Source: CAYLKK01 sp964412505
GTDB lineage: Bacteria; Pseudomonadota; Alphaproteobacteria; UBA3830; CAYLKK01
Length of the DNA stretch: 64,000 bases
Assembly: GCA_964412505.1 (NCBI GenBank)
Contig: CAYPOM010000003.1
Coordinates: 1 to 64,000, forward strand
Reading direction: 5' to 3'
Under the pieces are notes generated by a model. The model did no database searches and was not told the origin of the DNA. It saw nothing but the letters and a program-made list of their open reading frames with translations. This document shows positions 8,769 through 17,095 of the stretch, one piece after another (the stretch's first letter is position 1; each line of letters opens with the position of its first letter). The translations under genes and the position numbers were made by a program.

Positions 8769-9358
8769 TGCCACACCTGTAAATCGTTTAATAATCTGTA
8801 AATTTGTGTTTTAGATGAGTAATCTAAAATTCTCCCATTATACTGAATAGTGAATCCATACGATGAATCGTTCGCTTTCTCATGAACAAATTCGATATTT
8901 ACATCTTCACCGATCTCAGCTCTTATACTTTTTTCTATGCGTGTTTTATCTTCCGAAGGTAAAATGTAATTCGACGTTATAATAACATCCTTTGCATGAT
9001 CTTTGTAGTTTCGCATATAAATGAAATCATCAAAGATTTCTCTAATTATATCGAAACGTCCATTTTCAACAATAGTAGAAAGCAAATTATAAAATATTTT
9101 GTGAATTTTTAATTCATTGTTAAGCTCAGAGATTATAAAGAATGCAAACCTCTTAATAAAACAAGCTTTTGCAAAAATGATAGTAGCCATTTTTGCAAAA
9201 AACTCTCTAGAATATTCAACGTCATCAAAAATTTTTTTCTGTTCATATGATGTGAGATTCATCGTGGCATTATATAAAACTAATGCATAGCGACGAGCGA
9301 TATTGCGCTTTGGCCATTGATTACCAATGCTTCTCATTTTTAATATACCTGTAGACAT
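8765..9358 (-). CDS. atpH: ATP synthase F1 delta subunit
   Basis: Peripheral-stalk OSCP/delta subunit, 197 residues from ATG 9358. Visible family features are an N-terminal helical bundle starting ARRYALVLYN and the C-terminal region with YGFTIQYNGRILDYS, matching the delta pattern G..I...D..iDgS....L..L. Sequence is otherwise diverged, as is common for this subunit. ATG 9358 has CAGGTG ten bases upstream and lies just after an extended -10 promoter; ATG 9337 is a possible alternative. First gene of the atp operon. Confidence 0.9.
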   Translation of the reverse strand: MSTGILKMRSIGNQWPKRNIARRYALVLYNATMNLTSYEQKKIFDDVEYSREFFAKMATIIFAKACFIKRFAFFIISELNNELKIHKIFYNLLSTIVENGRFDIIREIFDDFIYMRNYKDHAKDVIITSNYILPSEDKTRIEKSIRAEIGEDVNIEFVHEKANDSSYGFTIQYNGRILDYSSKTQIYRLLNDLQVWQ

Positions 9359-9374
9359 AAATAAACACCTGCGT

Positions 9375-9383
9375 ATTGTATCA
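9375..9383 (-). promoter_or_regulatory. extended -10 promoter of the atp operon
   Basis: On the minus strand TGATACAAT (TG, one base, TACAAT) lies about 17 bases before the atpH ATG. A -35 match is weak, as tolerated by extended -10 promoters. The leader would be only about 10 bases long. Confidence 0.4.
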
Positions 9384-9814
9384 CAAAAATATATTATTTT
9401 CCCAAAAAATAATTGTGACAAAAATGCCATCGCAAATTAATGTTCTAGTTCATTATGGATTGAGACAGTAAAAATTATGAGGTGAGTCTTTAGGTTTAAG
9501 CGATATTAGAGTAGACTCATAGATATGTTTTTTTTGCTGGGCTGAGCCACGGATTTAAGGCCATGCTTATCGATCGTTTTTTGTGTGATATTATTGAGTT
9601 GATTAGAGGTTTAAGCATATAAATGATGTGAAAAAACATATACAACAGTTTGTTTATTTTTATAATTTTAAGAGATTACATCAAAATTTAAATTACAATA
9701 CCCCTAATAATGTGTATAATAAAATCGTTGATGGACACAGCTTAATCTACGCAAAAGTTGAGAAAAAACGATCGCAAAAATAACTACTAAATGGTCTGAC
9801 TTCCGGTGCTCAGT
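9384..9814. other. non-coding stretch holding repeat copy B
   Basis: No supported gene. It contains repeat copy B and AT-rich DNA, and forms the boundary between the atp operon and the accessory island. Confidence 0.6.
9542..9617 (+). repeat. dispersed direct repeat, copy B
   Basis: Second copy of the element at 1111-1184, in the same orientation, beginning CTGAGCCACGGATTTAAGG and containing TTATCGATCGTTTTTT. It lies just outside the atpH promoter. Confidence 0.75.
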
Positions 9815-10000
9815 TCACTGTTCTGCTAATTTTTCCCTATTAGATTCACGTTTATCTAATCTACCAATACGCTCTTTGTAATGAACATATGTACTATCTA
9901 TTTTTATATTATTCATCCTCGCAAACACAGGGCAATTTATGCACAAAGTTTGTGTAAATATGCACAAAAATGCGCACAAATATCCTATAATTTTTTTCAT
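9815..10000 (-). CDS. small exported hypothetical protein
   Basis: A 61-residue product with a clear Sec signal peptide (Lys-Lys at residues 2-3, a hydrophobic core to about residue 20, likely cleavage after FA near residue 27), leaving a short charged mature peptide of about 34 residues. The ATG has TTAGAGGATAAG in front, a good ribosome-binding site, which argues that it is translated. I do not recognise it. It could be a small secreted factor or the surviving 5' end of a longer gene. Confidence 0.5.
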   Translation of the reverse strand: MKKIIGYLCAFLCIFTQTLCINCPVFARMNNIKIDSTYVHYKERIGRLDKRESNREKLAEQ

Positions 10001-10065
10001 CTTATCCTCTAATTTTCTTGGTTTTTAAAAAGAATTTATTATGCGATTGTTCATCGCTAGCCTAT

Positions 10066-10103
10066 AACCGCACGCTTGATCCCACATAAATACACGTGCG
10101 GTT
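10066..10103. repeat. 9-bp inverted repeat after the capsid operon
   Basis: AACCGCACG (10066-10074) and CGTGCGGTT (10095-10103) are perfect complements around a 20-base loop, in otherwise AT-rich DNA. It lies 40 bases past the last capsid-operon gene. There is no T-run on the minus-strand side, so it may act as an RNA 3'-end stabiliser or a protein site rather than a simple terminator. Confidence 0.5.
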
Positions 10104-10142
10104 TATTAAAATATTTTTGGTAAAAACTTACACTACAAAAAC

Positions 10143-10649
10143 TTATATTTCTTCTGCCTCAAGACGCCACTCGTGTGATAAATCCCATTCACTACTCTCA
10201 CTAACAAAATTAGTTATTAACATCTGCAAACTAGGGCGAAATGATACAAATAAATTACTATCATTTGGAGATTTTAATTCTATCTTTTTTCCATTTAATG
10301 TAAAAGGAACATCTTGGCCATTTTCATTTATAACCAAAACACTTCCATCTACAAAATCTCGAATTAATTCAACACTATTCTCTCCAGCTTCCATGTTCTG
10401 CCAAATACTCTGAATACAATCAATCTTAACTATAGAACCTATCCTTAGATTACCAAATGCAGGAACATTCATATCCTTGCACTTAATGACTGTTCGATAC
10501 CTCTGCCTTTCACTCAACTTTATAAAACACAAATCACCATTTACAGTCTTCCTAAATTGCCCATTAGGAATAGGTACAAGCTCTTGCTTACAACCTCGCG
10601 CAGACAAAGGAGGTAAACCTAATCCATTTATTGTTAATACACTATCCAT
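10143..10649 (-). CDS. phage structural-region protein, alphaproteobacterial siphophage type
   Basis: A 168-residue protein with GLGLPPLSARGCKQ near the N-terminus, a middle segment FRKTVNGDLCF, and a C-terminus of the form FRPSLQMLITNFVSES.EWDLSHEWRLEAEEI. From memory this layout occurs in uncharacterised proteins of alphaproteobacterial siphophages, encoded near the head-tail genes; I cannot name a function. It is the last gene of the capsid operon. Its ATG overlaps the stop of the 46-codon gene upstream, so the two are translationally coupled. Confidence 0.6.
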   Translation of the reverse strand: MDSVLTINGLGLPPLSARGCKQELVPIPNGQFRKTVNGDLCFIKLSERQRYRTVIKCKDMNVPAFGNLRIGSIVKIDCIQSIWQNMEAGENSVELIRDFVDGSVLVINENGQDVPFTLNGKKIELKSPNDSNLFVSFRPSLQMLITNFVSESSEWDLSHEWRLEAEEI

Positions 10650-10782
10650 TGCTAATATCCTCCCAGTCAGGCGATTTAACTGGCTGACTTAAAAGTGCAA
10701 GTTCAAAATACTCATGTAAACTTGCAACCAAATTTTCACTTTTTATATTTTCTTCAGCAAAATCACAATTATCATGCATCAT
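10642..10782 (-). CDS. 46-residue protein of the capsid operon
   Basis: A short frame (MMHDNCDFAEENIKSENLVA at the start, DWEDISNG at the end), acidic and probably helical. It overlaps both neighbours: its ATG lies inside the last codons of the DUF3168-like gene (stop 10772), and its TAG lies within the first codons of the next gene. GGAG precedes the ATG. Such back-to-back overlaps are typical of real phage operon genes. No family recognised. Confidence 0.6.
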   Translation of the reverse strand: MMHDNCDFAEENIKSENLVASLHEYFELALLSQPVKSPDWEDISNG

Positions 10783-11170
10783 GATATAAACTCCTTAGCC
10801 AAATAAGGCTATTTAACGTCACCATAAATTTATTATTCCGATTCTCTATCGACCCAATTTTTACTGTAGCTGCGCCTACCTGTTCTTCACCTTGAAATAA
10901 TCTCAATGTTTCTCTAGATATAGCGCCTAACGCTTTTATGATAGTTACATTTAGATGGCTCGTATCATCTTCTTTATTCTCTAAGCTCAAAATAACATCA
11001 GCCCTAGCCCGTTTATCTAATGCTGTCATTGTATTTTTGACATCTGCAGCTAAATATGGTTCATCTATTTCATAATCGCATGGCAATGGCAATGGAAGGA
11101 TTTTTATATTAATTCCCATTTCTTGGAATCGCTCTTTTATCGAATTTAATAAACCGAAATCCCAAAACAT
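10772..11170 (-). CDS. DUF3168-like head-tail/tail terminator protein (GTA gp8-like)
   Basis: A 132-residue protein in the position of the tail-terminator gene of HK97-like phages and gene transfer agents, between the head-tail adaptor and tail genes. Features fitting DUF3168 are an N-terminal helix with IKERF, a central PLPCDYEIDEPYLAADV segment and a C-terminal strand pattern ending NSLIWLRSL. GGGAG precedes the ATG. The family assignment rests on length, gene order and weak pattern. Confidence 0.6.
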   Translation of the reverse strand: MFWDFGLLNSIKERFQEMGINIKILPLPLPCDYEIDEPYLAADVKNTMTALDKRARADVILSLENKEDDTSHLNVTIIKALGAISRETLRLFQGEEQVGAATVKIGSIENRNNKFMVTLNSLIWLRSLYHDA

Positions 11171-11172
11171 AA

Positions 11173-11469
11173 TTAAACTCCCGAAATTTTCTCTACTGCA
11201 AAAAATTTAATCCAACATTTTTGCGGATCCACAACAGGCGATCTTGTTACATTAAATACTCGACCATTTAATGTAACGTTAAAATGAGCTGGCAGTTTAG
11301 AAAAAAATTTTATAACAAATTTATATAATGGAGCATTTTCTTTATAAATCTTCACTGAAACATCAGCCCATACTCGTCTCCATTCCTCTACCCTACTCTT
11401 CCATATATTATTTTCATCTAGAAAATGTATTTTCTTATTTATAGTAATTCTGTGTTTATACGTATACAT
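11173..11469 (-). CDS. phage head-tail adaptor (GTA gp7-like)
   Basis: A 98-residue small beta protein, in the slot of the SPP1 gp16/HK97 gp7-type head-tail joining protein. The layout HRITI...D..... W.....RVWADVSVK is typical of that family (a strand, then the conserved Trp-Ala-x-Val). ATG 11469 has GAGGGT nine bases upstream; the frame is open three codons earlier from GTG. Confidence 0.7.
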   Translation of the reverse strand: MYTYKHRITINKKIHFLDENNIWKSRVEEWRRVWADVSVKIYKENAPLYKFVIKFFSKLPAHFNVTLNGRVFNVTRSPVVDPQKCWIKFFAVEKISGV

Positions 11470-11493
11470 TCTTAGCACCCTCTAAACTACAAT

Positions 11494-12114
11494 TCAAACT
11501 ATTTGATAATTTACAAATGGCTGTAACAATCTATTTACAACTCCTTTTTCTAGTTTATGCTTTAAGAAAATACAATTTCTTGTCTCGTATAATTCCCAAA
11601 CTTTCAGCATAACAGCCATCCTTAACTGTTTATAAACATCATCAGGATCATCAAACATACCTATGGAAACTACCAATGTAATCTTTGCAGTTCTATCTTT
11701 CAGGTTTTGATAAAGTGCACTATTTTTTATTTTCAAAAATTGAGAGTAACGGCCTTCATTCACAACTGCATAGTCATCTTCAAATATTTTTTTATCTTCT
11801 ATGTATAATGAATTTACAGACTTTACATTTATTCCAGACAGTTTAATTCGTATAAAACTTTGTTTGTTATATACCGGTGCCATCATCCTAAATTCATCTT
11901 CTGTTACTGCAATATCTGCAGTAAATTTATATTGTCTTTGCATTATTTTCTGACATATAAATTCCTCTACATCCTCTACTGCTGTATTTATTAAATCTTG
12001 AATTAATTCATCGTCATCGTCATGATCGACCTTTAAATAATGTTTCATACTTTCTAGTGAGACAACACTTGACTTAGGTTTTATAGACCTAATTTGTTCA
12101 TTAAATATTTTCAT
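11494..12114 (-). CDS. phage head-tail connector (gp6-like)
   Basis: A 206-residue protein of the HK97 gp6 connector family, which forms a ring below the portal. The N-terminal segment SLESMKHYLKVDHDDDDELIQDLINTAVEDVEEFI is the family signature (a helix, KxDHxDDD, a second helix). C-terminally LRMAVMLKVWELYETRN matches the end helix of the family. ATG 12114 with TAGGGA upstream is preferred over the TTG ten codons earlier. Confidence 0.85.
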   Translation of the reverse strand: MKIFNEQIRSIKPKSSVVSLESMKHYLKVDHDDDDELIQDLINTAVEDVEEFICQKIMQRQYKFTADIAVTEDEFRMMAPVYNKQSFIRIKLSGINVKSVNSLYIEDKKIFEDDYAVVNEGRYSQFLKIKNSALYQNLKDRTAKITLVVSIGMFDDPDDVYKQLRMAVMLKVWELYETRNCIFLKHKLEKGVVNRLLQPFVNYQIV

Positions 12115-12182
12115 TTGATCCCTATATTCTAAATTTTCTTGCAAGAATTCGTATATGAAACTCTCGCAAGAAGTACTATATT

Positions 12183-13256
12183 TTACTCAGCAAATTTCAC
12201 TACACGAATTGCATCAAAATTTACAACATCACCACCCGTTCTTTTTGTCGCAAAAAATTCTACAAAAGGTTTCGACGAATAAGGATCTCTAAATAAATTA
12301 ATATCACTCCTGTCCACAATCATATATGCAGAAGAAAAATCGCCAAAGACTATTGAGCAAGTACCTTTACTAGAAGACAGCTCAGGCAGAGTATCATCTA
12401 TAAATATTGGGTATCCATATAAAGTAGCAGGAGATTCGCCTAACGGATATTTGAAAATATGATTCCTAGAAAATTCGTCTTTTAATTGCTGAATTTTTGT
12501 ATATGCAGATCTAGACACAAGCCAAGCTGCTTTTTTAGAATATTCGCGTTTTAATGAAGTTGCAACAGCCATTAGGAAATTATCACCGTCTTTATCTGCA
12601 AAATCTCCATTTTTACCAGTTTTAAAACATTGTAATTTCCCAAATTCTGGAGTTTTTTCATGCATATCGTATGTAAGAATTCCTTTCGGTTTTCCATCTC
12701 CATCACCGAACCAAAATGCATGATTTTCAAGCTCTGAAATCTTTTTGGAAACGCTATTTACAAACCATTCATACACATCAATATCAGAGTCATCTAACAA
12801 TTTCTGAGTAATTTTTATATTTGAAAAAATTTCATGTGTCGGAATTTTTATTTTTTTAAATTCAGCAGTGTCTTCATTAGTTGGATACTTAGTTTCAGTA
12901 GACCAGCCAGCGCTAGGCGATTTATTATCATATAGCACCTCCAAACTATCTGTTGAAATTTTCACATTTTTAGCTAAGCTCCTAAAAGGAGAAATACTAG
13001 TCATTCTAGAAAAAATATGCATACATGCATCATTTGGCATTAATAACGAACCGCTTCCATTAGACGAAGAAAGAGATTTTGTACACAACATTGAGTCATC
13101 ACCTTTTCGTAAAAATTCCCCAACAGCAAAATCAATATTTTTGCTGTCACTTGTTCCGAACGGAATTCTAAAACTCTCATTTTTGTTGTTGTTCGCAAAT
13201 TTCTGCAAATTATCTATTGCGTGCGTTAGATCTTTTATTGACTGATTTATATTCAT
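12183..13256 (-). CDS. HK97-family major capsid protein
   Basis: A 357-residue HK97-fold capsid protein. After about 65 residues of a probable scaffolding/delta segment come SLLMPNDACMHIFSRMTSIS, then the E-loop/P-domain region with SAGWSTETKYPTNEDTAEFK and ILTYD, and a C-terminal DVVNFDAIRVVKFAE typical of the family. Full-length domain architecture and an intact frame suggest capsids can still assemble. GGAG precedes the ATG. It follows the prohead protease by 15 bases. Confidence 0.92.
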   Translation of the reverse strand: MNINQSIKDLTHAIDNLQKFANNNKNESFRIPFGTSDSKNIDFAVGEFLRKGDDSMLCTKSLSSSNGSGSLLMPNDACMHIFSRMTSISPFRSLAKNVKISTDSLEVLYDNKSPSAGWSTETKYPTNEDTAEFKKIKIPTHEIFSNIKITQKLLDDSDIDVYEWFVNSVSKKISELENHAFWFGDGDGKPKGILTYDMHEKTPEFGKLQCFKTGKNGDFADKDGDNFLMAVATSLKREYSKKAAWLVSRSAYTKIQQLKDEFSRNHIFKYPLGESPATLYGYPIFIDDTLPELSSSKGTCSIVFGDFSSAYMIVDRSDINLFRDPYSSKPFVEFFATKRTGGDVVNFDAIRVVKFAE

Positions 13257-13271
13257 AATTATCTCCGTAAT

Positions 13272-13916
13272 TTATTTTAAGAATTGATATACCATTTGTG
13301 TTAATCGAGAAATTGCTTTAATTAGTTCAGCAAAAGCATCGATTCGTTGATCTGTTAAACTTTGATTATCCTCTACATTACTAGATTTAATATCTTCTGA
13401 ACTTGTATTAATGATTTTTGTATCTTCATCATTGCATTCAAAATGTTGAATTTCAGAATCTGCTTTTACAGTTTCGACCGAAGCATCAGGACATGCAGGA
13501 AATGTAACTATAGAAATTTCGAGTAAATCTATATCGTTTAATAAACTGCTATTTTTTCCTCTAGCTCTTTTGGTCGTTTTATATCCGATAGACAAACCGT
13601 CGATTGCTTTATTTTTCAGCAAAGACCATGCCTCTCTACCATATTTTAAATCTAGCAAAATTCGTCCTTTTACAAACAAACCATGTTCAGTTTCTTCAAT
13701 TTCTTCCCAAACTCCTATAGGTTTTTTAGTATCATGTTGCCAAAGCATTTTCGGCATTTTATTTGTAGATTTAAATTTTTCGATTGCCTTTTTAAAAGCT
13801 CCAGGAATAACATTATCGCCTTGTTCATCGACGACATTAAAGACACTTGCATATCCCTCTATATGCCCTTCATCAGATGTAGACTTTATATAAAAAGTAG
13901 GTGCCAAAAATTTCAT
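13272..13916 (-). CDS. HK97-family prohead protease
   Basis: Processes the capsid precursor during head maturation. The 214-residue protein starts at ATG 13916 after GGGGG and shows the family's EGYASVFNVVDEQGD segment, catalytic His61 in LWQHD, Ser109 in DGLSIGYK, and LLEISIVTFPACPDA. The C-terminal 60 residues are acidic and end in a helix. It sits between portal and capsid genes, the standard HK97/GTA order. Confidence 0.93.
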   Translation of the reverse strand: MKFLAPTFYIKSTSDEGHIEGYASVFNVVDEQGDNVIPGAFKKAIEKFKSTNKMPKMLWQHDTKKPIGVWEEIEETEHGLFVKGRILLDLKYGREAWSLLKNKAIDGLSIGYKTTKRARGKNSSLLNDIDLLEISIVTFPACPDASVETVKADSEIQHFECNDEDTKIINTSSEDIKSSNVEDNQSLTDQRIDAFAELIKAISRLTQMVYQFLK

Positions 13917-13972
13917 AAATCCCCCATTGCGCTGTAAAAAGCGCATTAAAATAAGACTAAATATTAGAAAAA

Positions 13973-15181
13973 CTATCTAGAAAATTCGCTTAATTCTTCA
14001 GAATTTAATTCTGGATACCCAAGAATTTTTCTCTTTTCGTTAATTGTTAGAAAATTACAATTTGAAATCCTATTCCAAACCTTATCCCTCTTTACAACTA
14101 ATGCAGAAATATCATCTAAATTAAGCTTTATTGTGATGTTACTTTGGATATTTTTATTCAGCCAAACCGTCAATTCTGCAACAAAATACTCGGCCAAAGG
14201 AATTACTGTATCTTCCCAAAAATGGAAACGAGCTTCCTTATAATTTGCAAATGTTGAATCTCCAGTTACGCCAACAAGCATAGGAGGAACACCAAACGCT
14301 TGAGCAATTTCTCTCGCACTAATTTCTTTCCCTTTATTGAAGTCAAAATCCTTCGAATAATCGCCGAAATCCTGCCATTTAAATTCGCCATCTAAAAGTA
14401 AGATTTTTCCAGCATTATCTGTACCTGAATAAACAGTATCGACATCGTCTCTAAGCCTATTCACTTGCGATTCTGTAAGTGGTCCATTTTCATTCGAGTG
14501 AATTAAACACCCACTTGGTCTCCCACCTTTATTCAGTACTGATATATTATGCTTAGATACAGCATTATGCTGATCTACAGAATAAGCACAGGCATGTACA
14601 GGACTAAAGCCATACCAATCGTCAATAGGATTGAAAAATTTTATGTGAATAACTCTCCCAGTGTCTGCAATCTTAAATTTTGAATTATTTACACAATATT
14701 CGTAATGGCTTATTTCAGTGTTATCTCTTGTAGGAACTATTTCAACTCTATCTGGACGCAAAATTTGCATTTCTAATGGATTTTTAGACATATACAAATA
14801 AATATTACCACACAATAGAAGGTAACTTATTGCACTTTCAACTAAATTATATCTATCTCGCTTCCCATTCGGCATACAAATAAAATTTTTGATTTCAGAG
14901 TTTTCTAATAAAACATCATCTTCATATACATTCCATTTTATTGAAGCTACACTTCTCGCTATCAATGATATTGTTCTATATAAAATGACATTTTTATAGA
15001 ACCCATCTTTCGCAAAATTCTCATATCTTACAGTAGTGTTATTGAATGGAATTTTTGGTGAATACGAACATGTATCCATAGAAATTCCTTTCGTTTTTTT
15101 TGTACCAAATAAGCTATAGAAAATAGGCTTTTTCACAGTACATCCAGATTGTTCAGATCTGTTTTTATTGAACAAAAGCAT
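13973..15181 (-). CDS. HK97-family portal protein
   Basis: Forms the dodecameric DNA entry vertex. The 402-residue protein (usual 390-430) has ILYRTISLIARSVASIKWNVYED near the N-terminus, then PNGKRDRYNL, the stem/wing region SPVHACAYSVDQHNAVSKHNISVLNKGG and REIAQAFGVPPMLVGV, all typical of HK97/RcGTA gp3 portals. ATG 15181 has TTTGGAG upstream and is preferred to the overlapping TTG. First gene of the operon; no terminase gene is found upstream. Confidence 0.93.
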   Translation of the reverse strand: MLLFNKNRSEQSGCTVKKPIFYSLFGTKKTKGISMDTCSYSPKIPFNNTTVRYENFAKDGFYKNVILYRTISLIARSVASIKWNVYEDDVLLENSEIKNFICMPNGKRDRYNLVESAISYLLLCGNIYLYMSKNPLEMQILRPDRVEIVPTRDNTEISHYEYCVNNSKFKIADTGRVIHIKFFNPIDDWYGFSPVHACAYSVDQHNAVSKHNISVLNKGGRPSGCLIHSNENGPLTESQVNRLRDDVDTVYSGTDNAGKILLLDGEFKWQDFGDYSKDFDFNKGKEISAREIAQAFGVPPMLVGVTGDSTFANYKEARFHFWEDTVIPLAEYFVAELTVWLNKNIQSNITIKLNLDDISALVVKRDKVWNRISNCNFLTINEKRKILGYPELNSEELSEFSR

Positions 15182-15206
15182 TTTTATCTCCAAAGTAACA
15201 TTCTCA

Positions 15207-15225
15207 GTTAACCACCCTGGTTAAC
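15207..15225. promoter_or_regulatory. candidate operator of the capsid operon
   Basis: GTTAACCACCCTGGTTAAC is a perfect 8+3+8 dyad. It covers about +2 to +20 relative to the predicted transcription start and lies 25 bases before the portal ATG, a classic position for a repressor site. Confidence 0.6.
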
Positions 15226-15233
15226 GTAAATAT

Positions 15234-15261
15234 TATCTAGCATTAGTAAAATCTTTTTCAA
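15234..15261 (-). promoter_or_regulatory. promoter of the capsid operon
   Basis: TTGAAA (15256-15261) and TAGATA (15234-15239) are 16 bases apart on the minus strand, with a start expected near 15227, next to the GTTAAC dyad. Confidence 0.5.
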
Positions 15262-15552
15262 CCTGTAATTTTTTAGCAGCTTATTTATGGTTGTTTTTGC
15301 TCAAATCCCAATAAAAAAACATTTAAAATTTTATCTATCAACTCCTAGAACTCTAGAATAGCGCTCACGATTGCCTAAAATTTTACATATTTCGATGAGA
15401 TTTTTTTGTATATCCATACTAAGTTAACGATATTTAGGGTAAAATACAACAAAAAAAAGACAGAGTATTTTATTAAAATAGACTGATGTCTTGCCTGTTA
15501 TTTTAACACTTTGCTGCGCTTTTCATAAAAATGATATATAGAAGCATATAGA

Positions 15553-17037
15553 TTATTTTAAATTTAAGTTATCAAGATATATGCTTTGCATCATGCTTTG
15601 TTGCAATTTATTAGTATCCGGTTCTTCACGATCATTTGGTTCACCGTCAGAAACGTTTATTCCACTATCACTTACAGAAATTTTATAATAGCCATTAGCT
15701 GCAGCAGTAGTAGTATAAAGTGGACGCTCAGTATTAATTACATAATTTTTACGTTTTCCATTACTATTATCTTTTGCTGTTATATGAATTAAATGTAGAA
15801 GTTCCGTGCCTGTACATTTCTTTTCACACAACATATCGTATACAGAACAATTTGTAACATTTGAATTTCTTCCACCACACACGAAAAATAAGCATGCTGC
15901 TGGTAGTTTGTCAAAAAGGGTATTGATACTTGCATTATTATTCATAGTACCTTCTTTATCAAGCTCTTCATCTATAGAGTCATCACCTGTTCCGATCATT
16001 TCCTCTACTTTGTCTTGCCCATTGCTTGTACGCCCAGCCTCCTTAAAGCTATCAGATCCAGTATTTGAGCTTCCATGATGAGGTAAAAATACTATATCGC
16101 ACTCATTAAGCAGGTCTTTACTTAAAACAAAACCGCCTAAAATGTAGTCGCCACAAAATAATATTTTTTTATTATTAAATTCTACCAACAAAGCATACGA
16201 ATACGTGTTTGGATCATTATCTTTTGGCGTAACGCGATTTGGAAAAATTGTAAAAGATAAACCATTATTTTCAGCCCTAATTCTATTATTAAGATCCTCA
16301 AAGTCACTATAACTATTTGGTATTTGAGCCCAAGGATTCGCCTTAACAGGATTATCATTAAATAGCCGTTTTCTAGATTCGTTAGTACCATCTTTGTATA
16401 TGCCTCTATTTTGCTGCTTTGAAAAAAAACATATAGACGTTCCATCATAATAGATAAAATACTTAGGTAAACTAATATTTTGCAACTTTTGATCATTATC
16501 CGCGCCAACAAAAACATCGCATTCTTCGTCTATTTTATATCTGTCATCGCTAGCATTATCGATAATTGGCTTTAACAAATTACAATGATCATCATGAGTG
16601 TGAGTAATAAATATTTTCTTTATAGTCGCACCTTTTAAAATACCGTTTAAATCCTTCTTATAAGTATTAAAATTTGAGTATGTTTTATTTGTATCTTTTT
16701 GCCAGAACTTTGGATTATCTTTCATTGTTATTCTACATCCAGCCCCATAGCCTGCATCAATGATATAAGCATCATTACCTTTTCGCATAACTATAAAATT
16801 CGCTTGCCCAGAGTCAAATGCATATATATTCAATTCATTGGAATCCACTACGTCTGTAAGTTCTGTTTTTCCTTCGTCTATTCCAGATTTCATTATTTTT
16901 TTGTCATCAGAATCGTCATTATCGTCTACACCGTTGCTGTAAATCATAGAAATTTCATTATTACTATCCATCCCTACTGTTTCATAGCTAAAAAACGAAA
17001 AAACAAAAGATAGAATAAATGCATGTAAAAAATTCAT
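15553..17037 (-). CDS. exported metallo-beta-lactamase-fold hydrolase, ComEC-like domain
   Basis: A 494-residue protein with an N-terminal hydrophobic signal segment (FLHAFILSFVFSFFSY) and an acidic linker. It then has a metallo-beta-lactamase domain: a strand with IIDAGYGAGC, the metal motif HTHDDH (about 146-151), FCGD near 295 and PHHGSSNTGS near 319. The HHGS form is typical of the ComEC-type branch, which includes nucleases and phosphodiesterases. ATG 17037 is chosen; a TTG four codons earlier is an alternative. It is the last of four minus-strand genes beside the capsid operon. The substrate is unknown. Confidence 0.8.
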   Translation of the reverse strand: MNFLHAFILSFVFSFFSYETVGMDSNNEISMIYSNGVDDNDDSDDKKIMKSGIDEGKTELTDVVDSNELNIYAFDSGQANFIVMRKGNDAYIIDAGYGAGCRITMKDNPKFWQKDTNKTYSNFNTYKKDLNGILKGATIKKIFITHTHDDHCNLLKPIIDNASDDRYKIDEECDVFVGADNDQKLQNISLPKYFIYYDGTSICFFSKQQNRGIYKDGTNESRKRLFNDNPVKANPWAQIPNSYSDFEDLNNRIRAENNGLSFTIFPNRVTPKDNDPNTYSYALLVEFNNKKILFCGDYILGGFVLSKDLLNECDIVFLPHHGSSNTGSDSFKEAGRTSNGQDKVEEMIGTGDDSIDEELDKEGTMNNNASINTLFDKLPAACLFFVCGGRNSNVTNCSVYDMLCEKKCTGTELLHLIHITAKDNSNGKRKNYVINTERPLYTTTAAANGYYKISVSDSGINVSDGEPNDREEPDTNKLQQSMMQSIYLDNLNLK

Positions 17038-17095
17038 AAAGAATGCCAAAATAGGAACAATAGCACTATTTTGTCAAAAAATAATTTATATGAAG

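Larger units (their letters stand above)
15182..15552. other. non-coding control region of the capsid operon
   Basis: No gene is supported here. It holds the capsid-operon promoter and dyad at its left end; the rest is AT-rich with no other clear structure. Confidence 0.6.

Noticed and set aside
10066..10103. Inverted repeat considered as a phage attachment site or simple terminator
   Set aside because: There is no second copy flanking the capsid genes, no integrase, and no T-run on the minus strand; kept only as a repeat.
10143..15193. Complete prophage
   Set aside because: No integrase, terminase, tail, lysis or replication genes are seen in or around the cluster.
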